From Roseateles toxinivorans (GTDB lineage Bacteria; Pseudomonadota; Gammaproteobacteria; Burkholderiales; Burkholderiaceae_C), in contig NZ_SNXS01000001.1 of assembly GCF_004362525.1 (NCBI RefSeq), forward strand, positions 358,520-422,519: DNA of 64,000 bases, given 5' to 3'. Position numbers and translations under genes: made by a program. Shown here one piece after another: positions 25,821 to 34,587 of this stretch. A model generated the notes under the pieces. It did no database searches. It was not told the origin of the DNA and saw nothing but the letters and a program-made list of their open reading frames with translations. Position 1 is the first letter of the stretch. Every line of letters starts with the position of its first letter.

Positions 25821-26822
25821 ATGTACACCCAAGCCATGAGCGTGGGCCCACAGGATGTGGCCGCCAAGGTGAAGAGCGTCGAGGACGCGGAGCGCGAGGA
25901 GGCCTTCGAGGCCCGCATCGCCGCCGGCGACTTCATCGAGGCCAAGGACTGGATGCCCGAGCACTACCGCAAGACGCTGGTGCGCCAGATCAGCCAGCAT
26001 GCCCACTCGGAGATCGTCGGCATGCTGCCCGAGGGCAACTGGATCACCCGCGCGCCGACGCTCAAGCGCAAGGCCATTCTGCTGGCCAAGGTGCAGGACG
26101 AGGGCGGCCACGGCCTCTATCTCTACTCGGCCGCCGAGACCCTGGGCACGACCCGCGACCAGATGCTGGACGCGCTGCACACCGGCAAGGCCAAGTACAG
26201 CTCGATCTTCAACTACCCGACGCTGACCTGGGCCGATATCGGCGTGATCGGCTGGCTGGTCGATGGCGCGGCCATCATGAACCAGGTGCCTCTGTGCCGC
26301 TGCTCGTTCGCGCCGTACGCCCGGGCGATGATTCGCGTCTGCCGCGAGGAGAGCTTCCATCAGCGCCAGGGCTATGAAAGCCTGCTGGTGATGATGCAGA
26401 GCGGCACGGCCGAGCAGAAGGCCATGGTGCAGGACGCTGTCAATCGCTGGTGGTGGCCCTCGCTGATGATGTTCGGCCCGGCCGACAAGGACTCGCCGAA
26501 CTCCGAGCAGTCGATGCGCTGGGGCATCAAGCGCATCTCCAACGACGATCTGCGCCAGAAGTTCGTCGACGCGACCATCCCGCAGGCCGATGTGCTCGGC
26601 GTGACCGTGCCCGACGCCGACCTGAAGTGGAACGAGGCCCGCGAGCACTATGACTTCGGCGCCATCGACTGGGCCGAGTTCTGGCGCGTCGTCGGTGGCG
26701 ACGGCCCCTGCAACCGCGAGCGTCTGGCCAACCGCGTCAAGGCCTGGGACGAGGGTGCCTGGGTGCGCGAAGCCGCACTGGCCCATTCCCGCAAGCAAGC
26801 AACCCAGGCCCGGGCGGCCTGA
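25821..26822 (+). CDS. paaA: PaaA, phenylacetyl-CoA epoxidase catalytic subunit
   Basis: PaaA holds the di-iron centre that epoxidises the aromatic ring of phenylacetyl-CoA. The 333-residue protein has the two iron-binding helices with [13 protein letters not shown] and [18 protein letters not shown], where the E-x-x-H pairs supply ligands. AAGGAG lies 5 bases before the ATG. The order paaA-B-C-D-E downstream is the standard multicomponent set. Confidence 0.97.
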   Translation: MYTQAMSVGPQDVAAKVKSVEDAEREEAFEARIAAGDFIEAKDWMPEHYRKTLVRQISQHAHSEIVGMLPEGNWITRAPTLKRKAILLAKVQDEGGHGLYLYSAAETLGTTRDQMLDALHTGKAKYSSIFNYPTLTWADIGVIGWLVDGAAIMNQVPLCRCSFAPYARAMIRVCREESFHQRQGYESLLVMMQSGTAEQKAMVQDAVNRWWWPSLMMFGPADKDSPNSEQSMRWGIKRISNDDLRQKFVDATIPQADVLGVTVPDADLKWNEAREHYDFGAIDWAEFWRVVGGDGPCNRERLANRVKAWDEGAWVREAALAHSRKQATQARAA

Positions 26823-26842
26823 GCCGACAAGGAATCAAGATC

Positions 26843-27157
26843 ATGAGCGACATCAAGCAAGCTTCGTCTGCTACCGCCACCGAATGGCCGCTGTGGGAGG
26901 TGTTCGTGCGCAGCAAGGCCGGCCTCGACCACAAGCACTGCGGCAGCCTGCACGCGGCCGACGCCAAGATGGCCGTGCAGCTGGCCCGTGACGTCTACAC
27001 CCGCCGCCAGGAGGGCACCAGCATCTGGGTCGTGCTGTCCAGCCAGATCGTCGCCTCGGACCCGGGCGAAAAGGGCATGTACTTCGATCCGATGGAAGAC
27101 AAGGTGTACCGCCACCCGACCTTCTATCAGCTGCCTGAATCCGTTGACCACATGTAA
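26843..27157 (+). CDS. paaB: PaaB, phenylacetyl-CoA epoxidase subunit
   Basis: PaaB is the small ferredoxin-like-fold subunit that bridges PaaAC dimers and is needed for epoxidase activity. The 104-residue protein has WPLWEVFVRSKAGLDHKHCG, SLHAADAKMAVQLARDVYTRR and EGTSIWVVLSSQIVASDPGE, all close to the family pattern. A GC-rich hairpin repeat separates it from paaC. Confidence 0.96.
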   Translation: MSDIKQASSATATEWPLWEVFVRSKAGLDHKHCGSLHAADAKMAVQLARDVYTRRQEGTSIWVVLSSQIVASDPGEKGMYFDPMEDKVYRHPTFYQLPESVDHM

Positions 27158-27167
27158 GGCTGACATG

Positions 27168-27244
27168 CAGCCCCCACGTTCACTTCGTTCACTGCCCCCC
27201 AAGGGGGCGCAGGCCTCCCTTGGGACGGCCCGGCGGGAGCCCTG
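27168..27244 (+). repeat. GC-rich intergenic repeat of Burkholderiales type between paaB and paaC
   Basis: This segment begins CAGCCCCCACGTTCACTTCG, contains a 6-bp hairpin GCCCCC-CAA-GGGGGC at 27194-27208 and ends CCTTGGGACGGCCCGGCGGG. I recognise near-identical intergenic segments from many Comamonadaceae and related genomes. Its last bases (GGGAG at about 27235) are correctly placed to act as the ribosome-binding site of paaC. The repeat identity is from memory, not from a search. Confidence 0.65.
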
Positions 27245-27247
27245 ATC

Positions 27248-28024
27248 ATGAGCACTCCATCCATTCACGTCGGCGACTCTGCCTCGGTGCGCTATCTGCT
27301 GCGCCTGGCCGACAGCTGCCTGATCCTCTCCCAGCGCCTGGGCGAGTGGTGCGGCCACGGCCCCATCCTCGAAGAAGACCTGGCGCTGACCAATATGGCG
27401 CTGGACCTGGTGGGCCAGGCCCGCGGCCTGCTGACCCGCGTCGGCCAGCTCGACGGCAAGGGCCATGACGAGGACCAGCTGGCCTTTCTGCGCGAGGAGC
27501 GGCACTACTACAACCCGGTGCTGATGGAATTGCCCCGCGGCGATTTCGCCTTCACTCAAGTGCGCAACTTCGCCGTCGCCACCTGGCTGGAGCTGCTGTG
27601 GCAGCGCCTGCAGACGTCCAGCGACGCCGAGGTGGCGGCCATCGCCGCCAAGGCCGTGAAGGAGGCGCGCTATCAGCAGCAGCATGCGGCCGATTGGGTC
27701 GTTCGGCTGGGCGATGGCACGGCCGAATCGAAGGCTCGCATGGAGGCCGCATTGGCGAGCCTATGGCCCTTCTTCAACGAGCTGTTCGTCGACGATGCGA
27801 TCGATGCCGCAGCGGTGCAGAGCGGCCTCGGTCCGGCCTGGAGCGAGCTCAAGGCCGAGTGGCAACAGGCCATGACCGCGGTGCTGGACGAGGCCGGCCT
27901 GGCCCAGCCCAAGCCCAGCGCCTATGTCTCGGCCGGGCGCCAGGGCGTGCACAGCGAGCACATGGGCCATATGCTGGCCGAGATGCAGTATCTGCAGCGC
28001 GCCTACCCCGGCGGGGTTTGGTAA
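27248..28024 (+). CDS. paaC: PaaC, phenylacetyl-CoA epoxidase structural subunit
   Basis: PaaC is the non-catalytic, ferritin-fold partner of PaaA. The 258-residue protein begins MSTPSIHVGDSASVRYLLRL and has GHDEDQLAFLREERHYYNPV and KEARYQQQHAADWVVRLGDG, family landmarks. It lacks the full di-iron ligand set of PaaA, as expected for PaaC. It starts 3 bases after the intergenic repeat. Confidence 0.96.
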   Translation: MSTPSIHVGDSASVRYLLRLADSCLILSQRLGEWCGHGPILEEDLALTNMALDLVGQARGLLTRVGQLDGKGHDEDQLAFLREERHYYNPVLMELPRGDFAFTQVRNFAVATWLELLWQRLQTSSDAEVAAIAAKAVKEARYQQQHAADWVVRLGDGTAESKARMEAALASLWPFFNELFVDDAIDAAAVQSGLGPAWSELKAEWQQAMTAVLDEAGLAQPKPSAYVSAGRQGVHSEHMGHMLAEMQYLQRAYPGGVW

Positions 28025-28029
28025 GCGCC

Positions 28030-28548
28030 ATGACTGCGCCGATGGCCAATACCTGTGGCCGCCTGGAGGCGGCCTGGGAGGTGCTGCGCCAGATTCCCGA
28101 CCCCGAGGTGCCGGTGATCTCGCTGGCCGAGTTGGGCATTGTGCGTGACCTGCGCGAGACTGCGGGTGGCCTGGAGGTGGTGCTGACGCCCACCTATTCC
28201 GGCTGCCCGGCCACCGAATTGATTCAGGACAATGTGCGCGCCGCCCTGACGGCCTTCGGCGAGATCCAGATCACGATGCAGCGCGCACCGGCCTGGACGA
28301 CGGACTGGATCAGCGAGGAGGGCAGGGCCAAGCTGAAGGCCTACGGCATCGTGCCGCCCGGCCTGACCCATCTGACGGAAGGTCAGCCGATCCGCTTCGT
28401 GCGGCGTGGTGCATCGGCCCGCCTGGCCTGCCCGCACTGCGGCAGCGAGAACACCGAGAAGACCTCGGCCTTTGGTTCCACCCCCTGCAAGGCGCTGTAC
28501 CGCTGCCTGGCCTGCCTGGAACCGTTCGAGCATTTCAAAACGATCTAG
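28030..28548 (+). CDS. paaD: PaaD, epoxidase maturation (Fe-S/DUF59-type) protein
   Basis: PaaD is required for epoxidase activity, probably for iron-sulphur cluster or di-iron maturation. The 172-residue protein has a DUF59/MIP18-like N-terminal domain (IPDPEVPVISLAELGIVRDL, VVLTPTYSGCPATELIQDN) and a C-terminal cysteine-rich module LACPHCGSENTEKTSAFGST, then CKALYRCLAC, with five cysteines in zinc-ribbon-like spacing. The start at 28030 gives MTAPMANTCGRLEAAW; longer open frames upstream overlap paaC and are not supported. Confidence 0.94.
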   Translation: MTAPMANTCGRLEAAWEVLRQIPDPEVPVISLAELGIVRDLRETAGGLEVVLTPTYSGCPATELIQDNVRAALTAFGEIQITMQRAPAWTTDWISEEGRAKLKAYGIVPPGLTHLTEGQPIRFVRRGASARLACPHCGSENTEKTSAFGSTPCKALYRCLACLEPFEHFKTI

Positions 28549-28562
28549 AGACAGGATTCACC

Positions 28563-29642
28563 ATGAGCCTGCATTTCCATCCCCTGCGCGTGCGCGAGGT
28601 GCGCCCCGACACCGAAGAGGCCGTGATCGTCAGCTTCGACGTTCCCGCCGAGCTGAGCGAGGCATTCAGGTTCACCCAGGGCCAATACCTGACGCTGCGC
28701 AACGACGTGGGCGGCGAGGACCTGCGCCGCTCCTACTCGATCTGCGCCGGCCTCGATGACGGCGAGTTGCGCGTCGGCGTGCGCCGCGTCGGCGGTGGCC
28801 GCTTCTCGAACTGGGTCAACAGCGAGCTGAAGGCCGGCGATGTCCTGCAGGTCTATCCGCCGCAGGGCCGCTTCTTCGTGCCCATCGATCCGGCCAGCCA
28901 GCGCCACTATCTGGGCATTGCCGGCGGCTCGGGCATCACGCCGATACTGTCCATCATGAAGACCACCCTGGCGCGCGAGCCGGGCAGCCGCTTCACCTTG
29001 ATCTACGGCAACCGCCGCCAGGCCTCGACGATGTTCAAGGAAGAGATCGAGGACCTGAAGAACCAGTACCTGACCCGCGTCAGCCTGCACCATGTGTTCA
29101 GCGACGAGGCCACCGATTCACCGCTGATGGCCGGCATCATGAACCGCGACAAGATCGCCGAGTTCCTGAACACGTTGGTAGCCCCTGGCGGCATCGCCCA
29201 CGCGTTCATCTGTGGCCCCTATCAGATGAATGACGAGGCCGAGGCCGCACTGCTGGGCGCCGGTGTGGCGCAGGAGCGCATCCATATCGAGCGCTTCGGC
29301 ACGCCGGAGATGCTGCAGGGCAAGGCGCCGCCGCATGAGGTGCGCCCCGAGGATGCCGAGAGCGCCCGTGTCGTGGTGATACGCGATGGCGTGTCGCGCG
29401 AGATCGAGTTCAGCAAGAACGACCCCAGCATCCTCGACGCCGCCGCCCGCGCCGGCATGGATGTGCCGTTCTCGTGCAAGAGTGGCGTCTGCTCGACCTG
29501 CCGCTGCAAGCTGCTGGAGGGTGAGGTGCGCATGGACAAAAATTTCGCGCTTGAGAAGCACGAGATCGCCGCCGGCTTCATCCTCAGCTGCCAGGCCCAT
29601 CCGCTGACGCCGAGAGTTGTCATTAGCTACGACGAGCGCTGA
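28563..29642 (+). CDS. paaE: PaaE, phenylacetyl-CoA epoxidase NADPH reductase
   Basis: PaaE passes electrons from NADPH to the PaaAC di-iron centre. The 359-residue protein has an FAD-binding domain with LRRSYSICAG, an NAD(P) domain with GIAGGSGITPILSI and a C-terminal plant-type [2Fe-2S] ferredoxin domain whose ligands are C305, C310, C313 and C343 (CKSGVCSTC ... LSCQAH). This domain order is diagnostic of PaaE. The stop overlaps paaR as TGATG. Confidence 0.97.
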   Translation: MSLHFHPLRVREVRPDTEEAVIVSFDVPAELSEAFRFTQGQYLTLRNDVGGEDLRRSYSICAGLDDGELRVGVRRVGGGRFSNWVNSELKAGDVLQVYPPQGRFFVPIDPASQRHYLGIAGGSGITPILSIMKTTLAREPGSRFTLIYGNRRQASTMFKEEIEDLKNQYLTRVSLHHVFSDEATDSPLMAGIMNRDKIAEFLNTLVAPGGIAHAFICGPYQMNDEAEAALLGAGVAQERIHIERFGTPEMLQGKAPPHEVRPEDAESARVVVIRDGVSREIEFSKNDPSILDAAARAGMDVPFSCKSGVCSTCRCKLLEGEVRMDKNFALEKHEIAAGFILSCQAHPLTPRVVISYDER

Positions 29643-30262
29643 TGGCACGCGGACGCGCCCCGGGTTTTGAATCGCAGCGTGACGAGATCGTCCGTCACGC
29701 CGCCCAGCTGTTCGCCCGCAAGGGCTATACCGGCACCTCGATGAACGAGGTGGCCGAGGCCTGCGCGGTGTCCAAGCCCACGCTCTATCACTATGTGCGC
29801 GACAAGTACGAGCTGCTGGTGCTGATCGCCGAGGGCCATGTGACCCGGCTGGCCCATCTGATCGAGGAGGTCGACGCGGTGCCGCGTTCACCCGAGGATC
29901 GGCTGCGCGCCTTGATCACCCGCTTTGTGCGCGAGTACTCCGAGGCCCAGCATCACCACCGGGTGCTGACCGAGGATGTGAAATTCCTGAATGAGGAAGA
30001 CCAGACCCGTGTGCTCGATCTGGAGCGCCGCGTGGTGACGGCTTTTGCCAACGCCGTGGCCGCCGTACGCCCCGAATTGCTGGCCGCGCAGTTGCACAAG
30101 CCGCTGACCATGCTTTTGTTTGGCATGATCAACTGGATGTTCACCTGGCTTAAACCCGAGGGTGAGCTGACCTACGACGCGATGGCGCCGATGGTGGCCG
30201 ATCTGTTTTTTGGTGGCATAGGCGCGGTGAAGGCCGAGCCGGCCACGGCCGAACTGGCCTGA
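29642..30262 (+). CDS. paaR: PaaR, TetR-family repressor of phenylacetate genes
   Basis: The 206-residue protein has an N-terminal TetR DNA-binding domain, ARKGYTGTSMNEVAEACAVS followed by KPTLYHYVRDKYELL (about residues 25-60), and an alpha-helical ligand domain (TetR_C family). It lies directly after and overlaps paaE, so it is probably autoregulated with the operon through the palindrome at 23166-23179. By analogy with characterised PaaR proteins the inducer would be phenylacetyl-CoA. Confidence 0.88.
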   Translation: MARGRAPGFESQRDEIVRHAAQLFARKGYTGTSMNEVAEACAVSKPTLYHYVRDKYELLVLIAEGHVTRLAHLIEEVDAVPRSPEDRLRALITRFVREYSEAQHHHRVLTEDVKFLNEEDQTRVLDLERRVVTAFANAVAAVRPELLAAQLHKPLTMLLFGMINWMFTWLKPEGELTYDAMAPMVADLFFGGIGAVKAEPATAELA

Positions 30263-30314
30263 CCCAAGCGAGCGATTTCCCTGATTCCGATAAACCACGA
30301 AGGAGACGAAGACT

Positions 30315-31460
30315 ATGAAATTCATCAAACACCTGCTGGCCCTGGCTGCACTGAGCGCCACCGTGAGCGTGCAAGCCGACATCAATGTGGGCGTGACCCT
30401 GTCCACCACCGGTGCCGCCGCCTCGCTGGGCATTCCCGAGAAGAACACCATCACCCTGCTGCCCACCACCATCGGTGGCCAGAAGGTCAACTACATCGTG
30501 CTGGACGATGCGTCCGACACCACGGCCGCCGTGTCCAACACGCGCAAGCTGATCACCGAGCACAAGGTCGATGTGGTGATCGGCTCCACCGTCACGCCCA
30601 ACTCGCTGGCCATGGTGGACGTGGTCGCCGAGGCGCAGACGCCGATGCTGTCGATCGCCGCCTCCTCGCGCATCGTCGAGCCGGTCGATGCGAAGAAGCG
30701 CTGGGTCTTCAAGACGCCGCAGAACGACATCATGATGGCCCTGGCCATCGTCCAGCACATGGTGGACAACGGCGTGAAGACGGCCGGCTATATCGGCTTT
30801 GCCGACGCCTATGGCGAGGGCTGGTACCAGGAGTTCGTCAAGATCGCCGGCATCAAGGGTCTGCAGGTCGTGGCCAACGAGCGCTTCAACCGCAATGACA
30901 CCTCGGTCACCGGGCAGGTGCTGAAGGTGATGGCGGCCAAGCCCGATGCGGTGCTGATCGGTGGCTCGGGTACGCCGGCCGTGCTGCCGCAGAAGACGCT
31001 GAAGGAGCGCGGCTACGCCGGCAAGTACTACCAGACCCATGGCGTGGCCAATAATGACTTCCTGCGCGTTGGTGGCAAGGACGTTGAAGGTACCTTCCTG
31101 CCGGCCGGTCCGGTGCTGGTGGCGGCTCAGCTGCCCGCCAACCATCCGGTGCGCAAGAGCGCGCTGGAATACACGGCCAAGTACGAAGCCGCCTTCGGCA
31201 AGGGTTCGGTCAGCACCTTTGGCGGCCACGCCTGGGACATCGGCCTGCTGCTGCAGCACGCCGTGCCCGTGGCCTTGAAGAAGGCCCAGCCCGGCACGCC
31301 CGCCTTCCGCGCCGCGTTGCGCGACGCGCTGGAAGCCACCAAGGAAATCGCCGGTGCCCACGGCGTGTTCAATATGTCGCCCAACGATCACCTGGGTCTG
31401 GACCAACGCGCCCGCGTGATGGTCAAGATCGAGAACGGTACCTGGAAATACATTCCGTGA
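30315..31460 (+). CDS. ABC transporter periplasmic binding protein (Leu/Ile/Val-type) in paa cluster
   Basis: The 381-residue protein has a cleavable signal peptide (cut probably after SVQA, mature start DINVGVTLSTTG) and the type I periplasmic binding fold of the Peripla_BP_6 family: ASDTTAAVSNTRKLITEHKV, VIGSTVTPNSLAMVDV and YIGFADAYGEGWYQEF. Such proteins in aromatic clusters bind aromatic acids or branched-chain amino acids. No permease or ATPase genes are adjacent. A GAAGGAG site precedes the ATG. The ligand is not determinable; phenylacetate or a related aromatic acid is a reasonable guess from context. Confidence 0.88.
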   Translation: MKFIKHLLALAALSATVSVQADINVGVTLSTTGAAASLGIPEKNTITLLPTTIGGQKVNYIVLDDASDTTAAVSNTRKLITEHKVDVVIGSTVTPNSLAMVDVVAEAQTPMLSIAASSRIVEPVDAKKRWVFKTPQNDIMMALAIVQHMVDNGVKTAGYIGFADAYGEGWYQEFVKIAGIKGLQVVANERFNRNDTSVTGQVLKVMAAKPDAVLIGGSGTPAVLPQKTLKERGYAGKYYQTHGVANNDFLRVGGKDVEGTFLPAGPVLVAAQLPANHPVRKSALEYTAKYEAAFGKGSVSTFGGHAWDIGLLLQHAVPVALKKAQPGTPAFRAALRDALEATKEIAGAHGVFNMSPNDHLGLDQRARVMVKIENGTWKYIP

Positions 31461-31481
31461 TGGTGTTGGTTTGACGGTGGT

Positions 31482-31569
31482 CCCGGATTGCATCCGGGCT
31501 ACCTAGTTCACGCATGGCCCCGGATTGCATCCGGGCTACCCGAGACCCGTAGCCCGGATGCAATCCGGG
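31482..31569. repeat. REP cluster, locus 3 (three GTAG-type units)
   Basis: Three 21-bp units lie between the binding-protein gene and paaZ: 31482-31502 and 31519-31539 on the minus strand, and 31549-31569 on the plus strand. All three keep the same 7-bp arms and loop as locus 1. The two outer ones could pair into a long structure in the transcript and may attenuate read-through into paaZ. Confidence 0.85.
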
Positions 31570-31597
31570 GCCTCCACATTTCTTCTTAGAGCCCGTC

Positions 31598-33646
31598 ATG
31601 AGCAGCACCCCCATCCTCCAAAGTTTCATCGCCGACCGCTGGGTGGGCGCGCAGGCCGGCAAGGCCTTGCACAGCGCCATCGACGGCCATGCCGTGGCCC
31701 TGGCCCATGCCGACGAGCTCGACTTCGCCGAGGCGCTGCACCACGGCCGCACGCGCGGCCTGAAGGCGCTGACGGCCATGCACTTCCAGCAGCGCGCGGC
31801 CATACTGCGCGCGCTGGGCGCCTACCTGCTGGAGCACAAGGAGCAGCTCTACGCGGTGTCGCACCACACCGGCGCCACCCGCGCCGACAGCTGGATCGAC
31901 ATCGAGGGCGGTGCCGGCACGCTGTACGCCTATGCCAGCATGGGCGCCAACGAGCTGCCGTCCAGCAATGTGATGCACGAGGGTCCGGTGCTGCAGCTAG
32001 GCAAGGGCGGCCAGTTCTTCGGCACCCACATCCTGGTGCCTCGCGGCGGCGTGGCGGTGCACATCAATGCCTTCAATTTCCCGATCTGGGGCCTGCTGGA
32101 AAAGTTTGCCCCGGCCTTTCTGGCCGGCATGCCCTGCATCGCCAAGCCGGCGACGGCGACCAGCTATCTGACCGAAGCGGCCGTGCGCCTGATGCACGCC
32201 TCGGGCCTGCTACCCGAGGGCAGCCTGCAACTGATCGTCGGCAGCAGCGGCGACCTGCTGGACCGTCTGACCGAGCAGGACCTGGTGACCTTCACCGGTT
32301 CGGCCGACACGGCGGCGATGCTGCGTGCGAACAAGAATCTGATCAAGAACTCGGTGCCCTTCAATGCCGAGGCCGACTCGCTGAACTGCTCGATCCTCGC
32401 GCCCGACGTGACGCCGGACGACGAGGAGTTCGACCTCTTCGTCAAGGAAGTCGCCAAGGAGATGACGGCCAAGGCCGGCCAGAAGTGCACGGCCATACGC
32501 CGCGCCATCGTGCCGCGTGCGCGACTTGACGCGGTGGCCAGCAAGCTGCGCGAGCGCCTGGCCAAGATCGTTGTCGGCGATCCGTCGGTCGAGGGCGTGC
32601 GCATGGGCGCGCTGGCCTCCAAGGCCCAGCAGTCCGATGTGGCCGAGCGCCTGGCGCTGCTGCTCGAAGGCAATGAGCTGGTCTTCGGCGATCGCGATGG
32701 CTTTGCGCCGGTGGGCGAGGGCGTGGCCGCGGGTGCCTTCTTCGCGCCGTCGCTGGTGCTGTGCCGCGACGCCTTTGGCAACGCCAATGTGCACAACGTC
32801 GAGGCCTTCGGGCCTGTCAGCACCTTGATGGCCTACGACGATGTCGATGAGGCGATCGCGCTGGCGGCCAAGGGCCGCGGCAGCCTGGTCGGCAGCCTGG
32901 TGACCCATGACCCGTTGATCGCCGCACGCATCGTGCCGGCAGCTGCTGCCTACCACGGCCGCATCCTGGTGCTGGACCGCGACGCCGCCAAGGAATCCAC
33001 CGGCCACGGTTCGCCGCTGCCGCAGCTCAAGCACGGCGGCCCCGGCCGCGCCGGCGGTGGCGAGGAGCTCGGTGGCCTGCGCGCCGTCAAGCACTACCTG
33101 CAGCGCACGGCGGTGCAGGGCTCGCCGACGATGATCTCGGCCATCACCGGCGAGTACCAGCGCGGGGGTGCGGTGCGCGAGGATGGCATCCATCCGTTCC
33201 GCAAGCACTTCGAGGACATCCAGGTCGGCGATTCACTGCTGACCCACCGCCGCACCGTCAGCGAGGCCGATATCGTCAATTTCGGCGGCATCTCGGGCGA
33301 CTTCTTCTACATGCATTTCGACGAGATCGCGGCGAAGAAGACGCAGTTCGGCAAGCGCATCGCCCACGGCTACTTCGTGCTGTCGGCGGCGGCCGGCCTG
33401 TTCGTCTCGCCGGGTGAGGGGCCAGTTCTTGCCAACTACGGCCTGGATTCGCTGCGCTTCGTCAAACCGGTGGGCATTGGCGACACGATTCGAGCCCGCC
33501 TTACTGCCAAGCGCAAGATCGACCGGCCCACCAAGCGTGACCAGCAGCCGCAGGGAGTGGTGGCCTGGGATGTGGCGGTGACCAACCAGGATGATGAACT
33601 GGTGGCCAGCTACGACATCCTGACGCTGGTGCTGAAACGGGGCTGA
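31598..33646 (+). CDS. paaZ: PaaZ, bifunctional oxepin-CoA hydrolase / semialdehyde dehydrogenase
   Basis: PaaZ opens the oxepin ring and oxidises the resulting aldehyde, with the substrate tunnelled between its domains. The 682-residue protein has an N-terminal aldehyde dehydrogenase domain with catalytic C297 in GQKCTAIRR, preceded by [15 protein letters not shown], and a C-terminal MaoC-type hydratase domain (about 540-680) with D568 and H573 in [12 protein letters not shown]. These correspond to the catalytic pairs known for E. coli PaaZ. REP elements flank the gene on both sides. Confidence 0.97.
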   Translation: MSSTPILQSFIADRWVGAQAGKALHSAIDGHAVALAHADELDFAEALHHGRTRGLKALTAMHFQQRAAILRALGAYLLEHKEQLYAVSHHTGATRADSWIDIEGGAGTLYAYASMGANELPSSNVMHEGPVLQLGKGGQFFGTHILVPRGGVAVHINAFNFPIWGLLEKFAPAFLAGMPCIAKPATATSYLTEAAVRLMHASGLLPEGSLQLIVGSSGDLLDRLTEQDLVTFTGSADTAAMLRANKNLIKNSVPFNAEADSLNCSILAPDVTPDDEEFDLFVKEVAKEMTAKAGQKCTAIRRAIVPRARLDAVASKLRERLAKIVVGDPSVEGVRMGALASKAQQSDVAERLALLLEGNELVFGDRDGFAPVGEGVAAGAFFAPSLVLCRDAFGNANVHNVEAFGPVSTLMAYDDVDEAIALAAKGRGSLVGSLVTHDPLIAARIVPAAAAYHGRILVLDRDAAKESTGHGSPLPQLKHGGPGRAGGGEELGGLRAVKHYLQRTAVQGSPTMISAITGEYQRGGAVREDGIHPFRKHFEDIQVGDSLLTHRRTVSEADIVNFGGISGDFFYMHFDEIAAKKTQFGKRIAHGYFVLSAAAGLFVSPGEGPVLANYGLDSLRFVKPVGIGDTIRARLTAKRKIDRPTKRDQQPQGVVAWDVAVTNQDDELVASYDILTLVLKRG

Positions 33647-33653
33647 TGAACTG

Positions 33654-33715
33654 GTAGCCCGGATGCAATCCGGGGCTTGATCCCGGCTGTGGCCCCCGGA
33701 TTTCATCCGGGCTAC
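33654..33715. repeat. REP pair, locus 4 (GTAG-type, one loop variant)
   Basis: A plus-strand unit at 33654-33674, 7 bases after the paaZ stop, faces a minus-strand unit at 33695-33715 across 20 bp. The second unit has loop GAA in place of GCA (read on its own strand) while keeping both arms, so the hairpin is intact. It sits in the convergent gap between paaZ and the NlpC/P60 gene, where it could act as a bidirectional transcript end. Confidence 0.83.
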
Positions 33716-33725
33716 GGTCAGGGCC

Positions 33726-34373
33726 TCAGCGCAGCGTTGGCTTGGCGTCCGTGGCGGCCTGATCCAGCGCGGTGGCCGGCAGCGTGGCGCGGCGCGCGCC
33801 GGTGAAGCGCTTGTTCCAGTAGGCCTCGCGCATGTCTTCCACGCGCACCGAGGAGCCGGATCGGGGCGCGTGGATGAACTTGCCTTCACCCACGTAAATG
33901 CCCACATGGGAGAAGGTGCGGCGCATGGTGTTGAAGAACACCAGGTCGCCGGGCCTCAGTTCGTCGCGCTTGACCGTCATCAGCGACTTGTCCTTGGCCT
34001 GGTCATCGGCGCGGTGCGGCAGCACCATGCCCAGACTCAGCTCGAAGATGTGGCGGGTGAAGCCGCTGCAGTCAAAACCTTCCTCGGCACTGCTGCCGCC
34101 GCGGCGGTATGGCACACCCAGGAAGTTCATGGCCGACAGCACCATGTCCGAGGTGGTGTCGCGCATTCGGTCGATGAAGACGGTGGAACTCTCGGCCGCT
34201 GCCGCGCTGATGATGCCGCGGTCACTCAGGAAGCGCGACACCGGATCGACCGGTGGGCTTTGCTGGGCCATCACAGTTTGCGTCACGCCCAGTGCGCCCA
34301 GCACAAGACCCAGGGCACCGAGTCGGCGCAGCGCTGGGGTCAGGGCGTGGGAGGGGCGGGATTTCACGGGCAC
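33726..34373 (-). CDS. C40-family NlpC/P60 peptidoglycan hydrolase
   Basis: This 215-residue protein has an N-terminal hydrophobic signal (about residues 17-36, ending VMAQ) and a C-terminal NlpC/P60 domain with the catalytic triad C102 (GFDCSGFTRH), H156 (TFSHVGIYVGEG) and H168 (KFIHAPRSG). It should cleave peptide stems of peptidoglycan in the periplasm. It is a single-gene unit between the paaZ REP pair and the divergent prpE gene. Confidence 0.92.
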   Translation of the reverse strand: MPVKSRPSHALTPALRRLGALGLVLGALGVTQTVMAQQSPPVDPVSRFLSDRGIISAAAAESSTVFIDRMRDTTSDMVLSAMNFLGVPYRRGGSSAEEGFDCSGFTRHIFELSLGMVLPHRADDQAKDKSLMTVKRDELRPGDLVFFNTMRRTFSHVGIYVGEGKFIHAPRSGSSVRVEDMREAYWNKRFTGARRATLPATALDQAATDAKPTLR

Positions 34374-34587
34374 GGGGCGCAGGATAGAGGCGCGGCCATG
34401 CCACTGTCAAGGTGAAAATCCCTTTGAAGACAATGATTTACAAGGGTTTACCATGAATTCCGAGGGCCCTGTGCGCTGCCTCAAACAAGCCGCGAACAAG
34501 GCCGCTGCGCTCGTGAAAAAGCACACGGGTCAGGCTCTCGTCAGACCCCTGCACTGAAATGTGGGCGAGCGAACGAGGAGACAAGAG

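Noticed and set aside
34453-34560. Possible 34-residue open frame starting MNSEGPVRCLKQ between the NlpC/P60 and prpE genes
   Set aside because: It has no good ribosome-binding site and no recognisable homologue; it overlaps the prpE promoter region.
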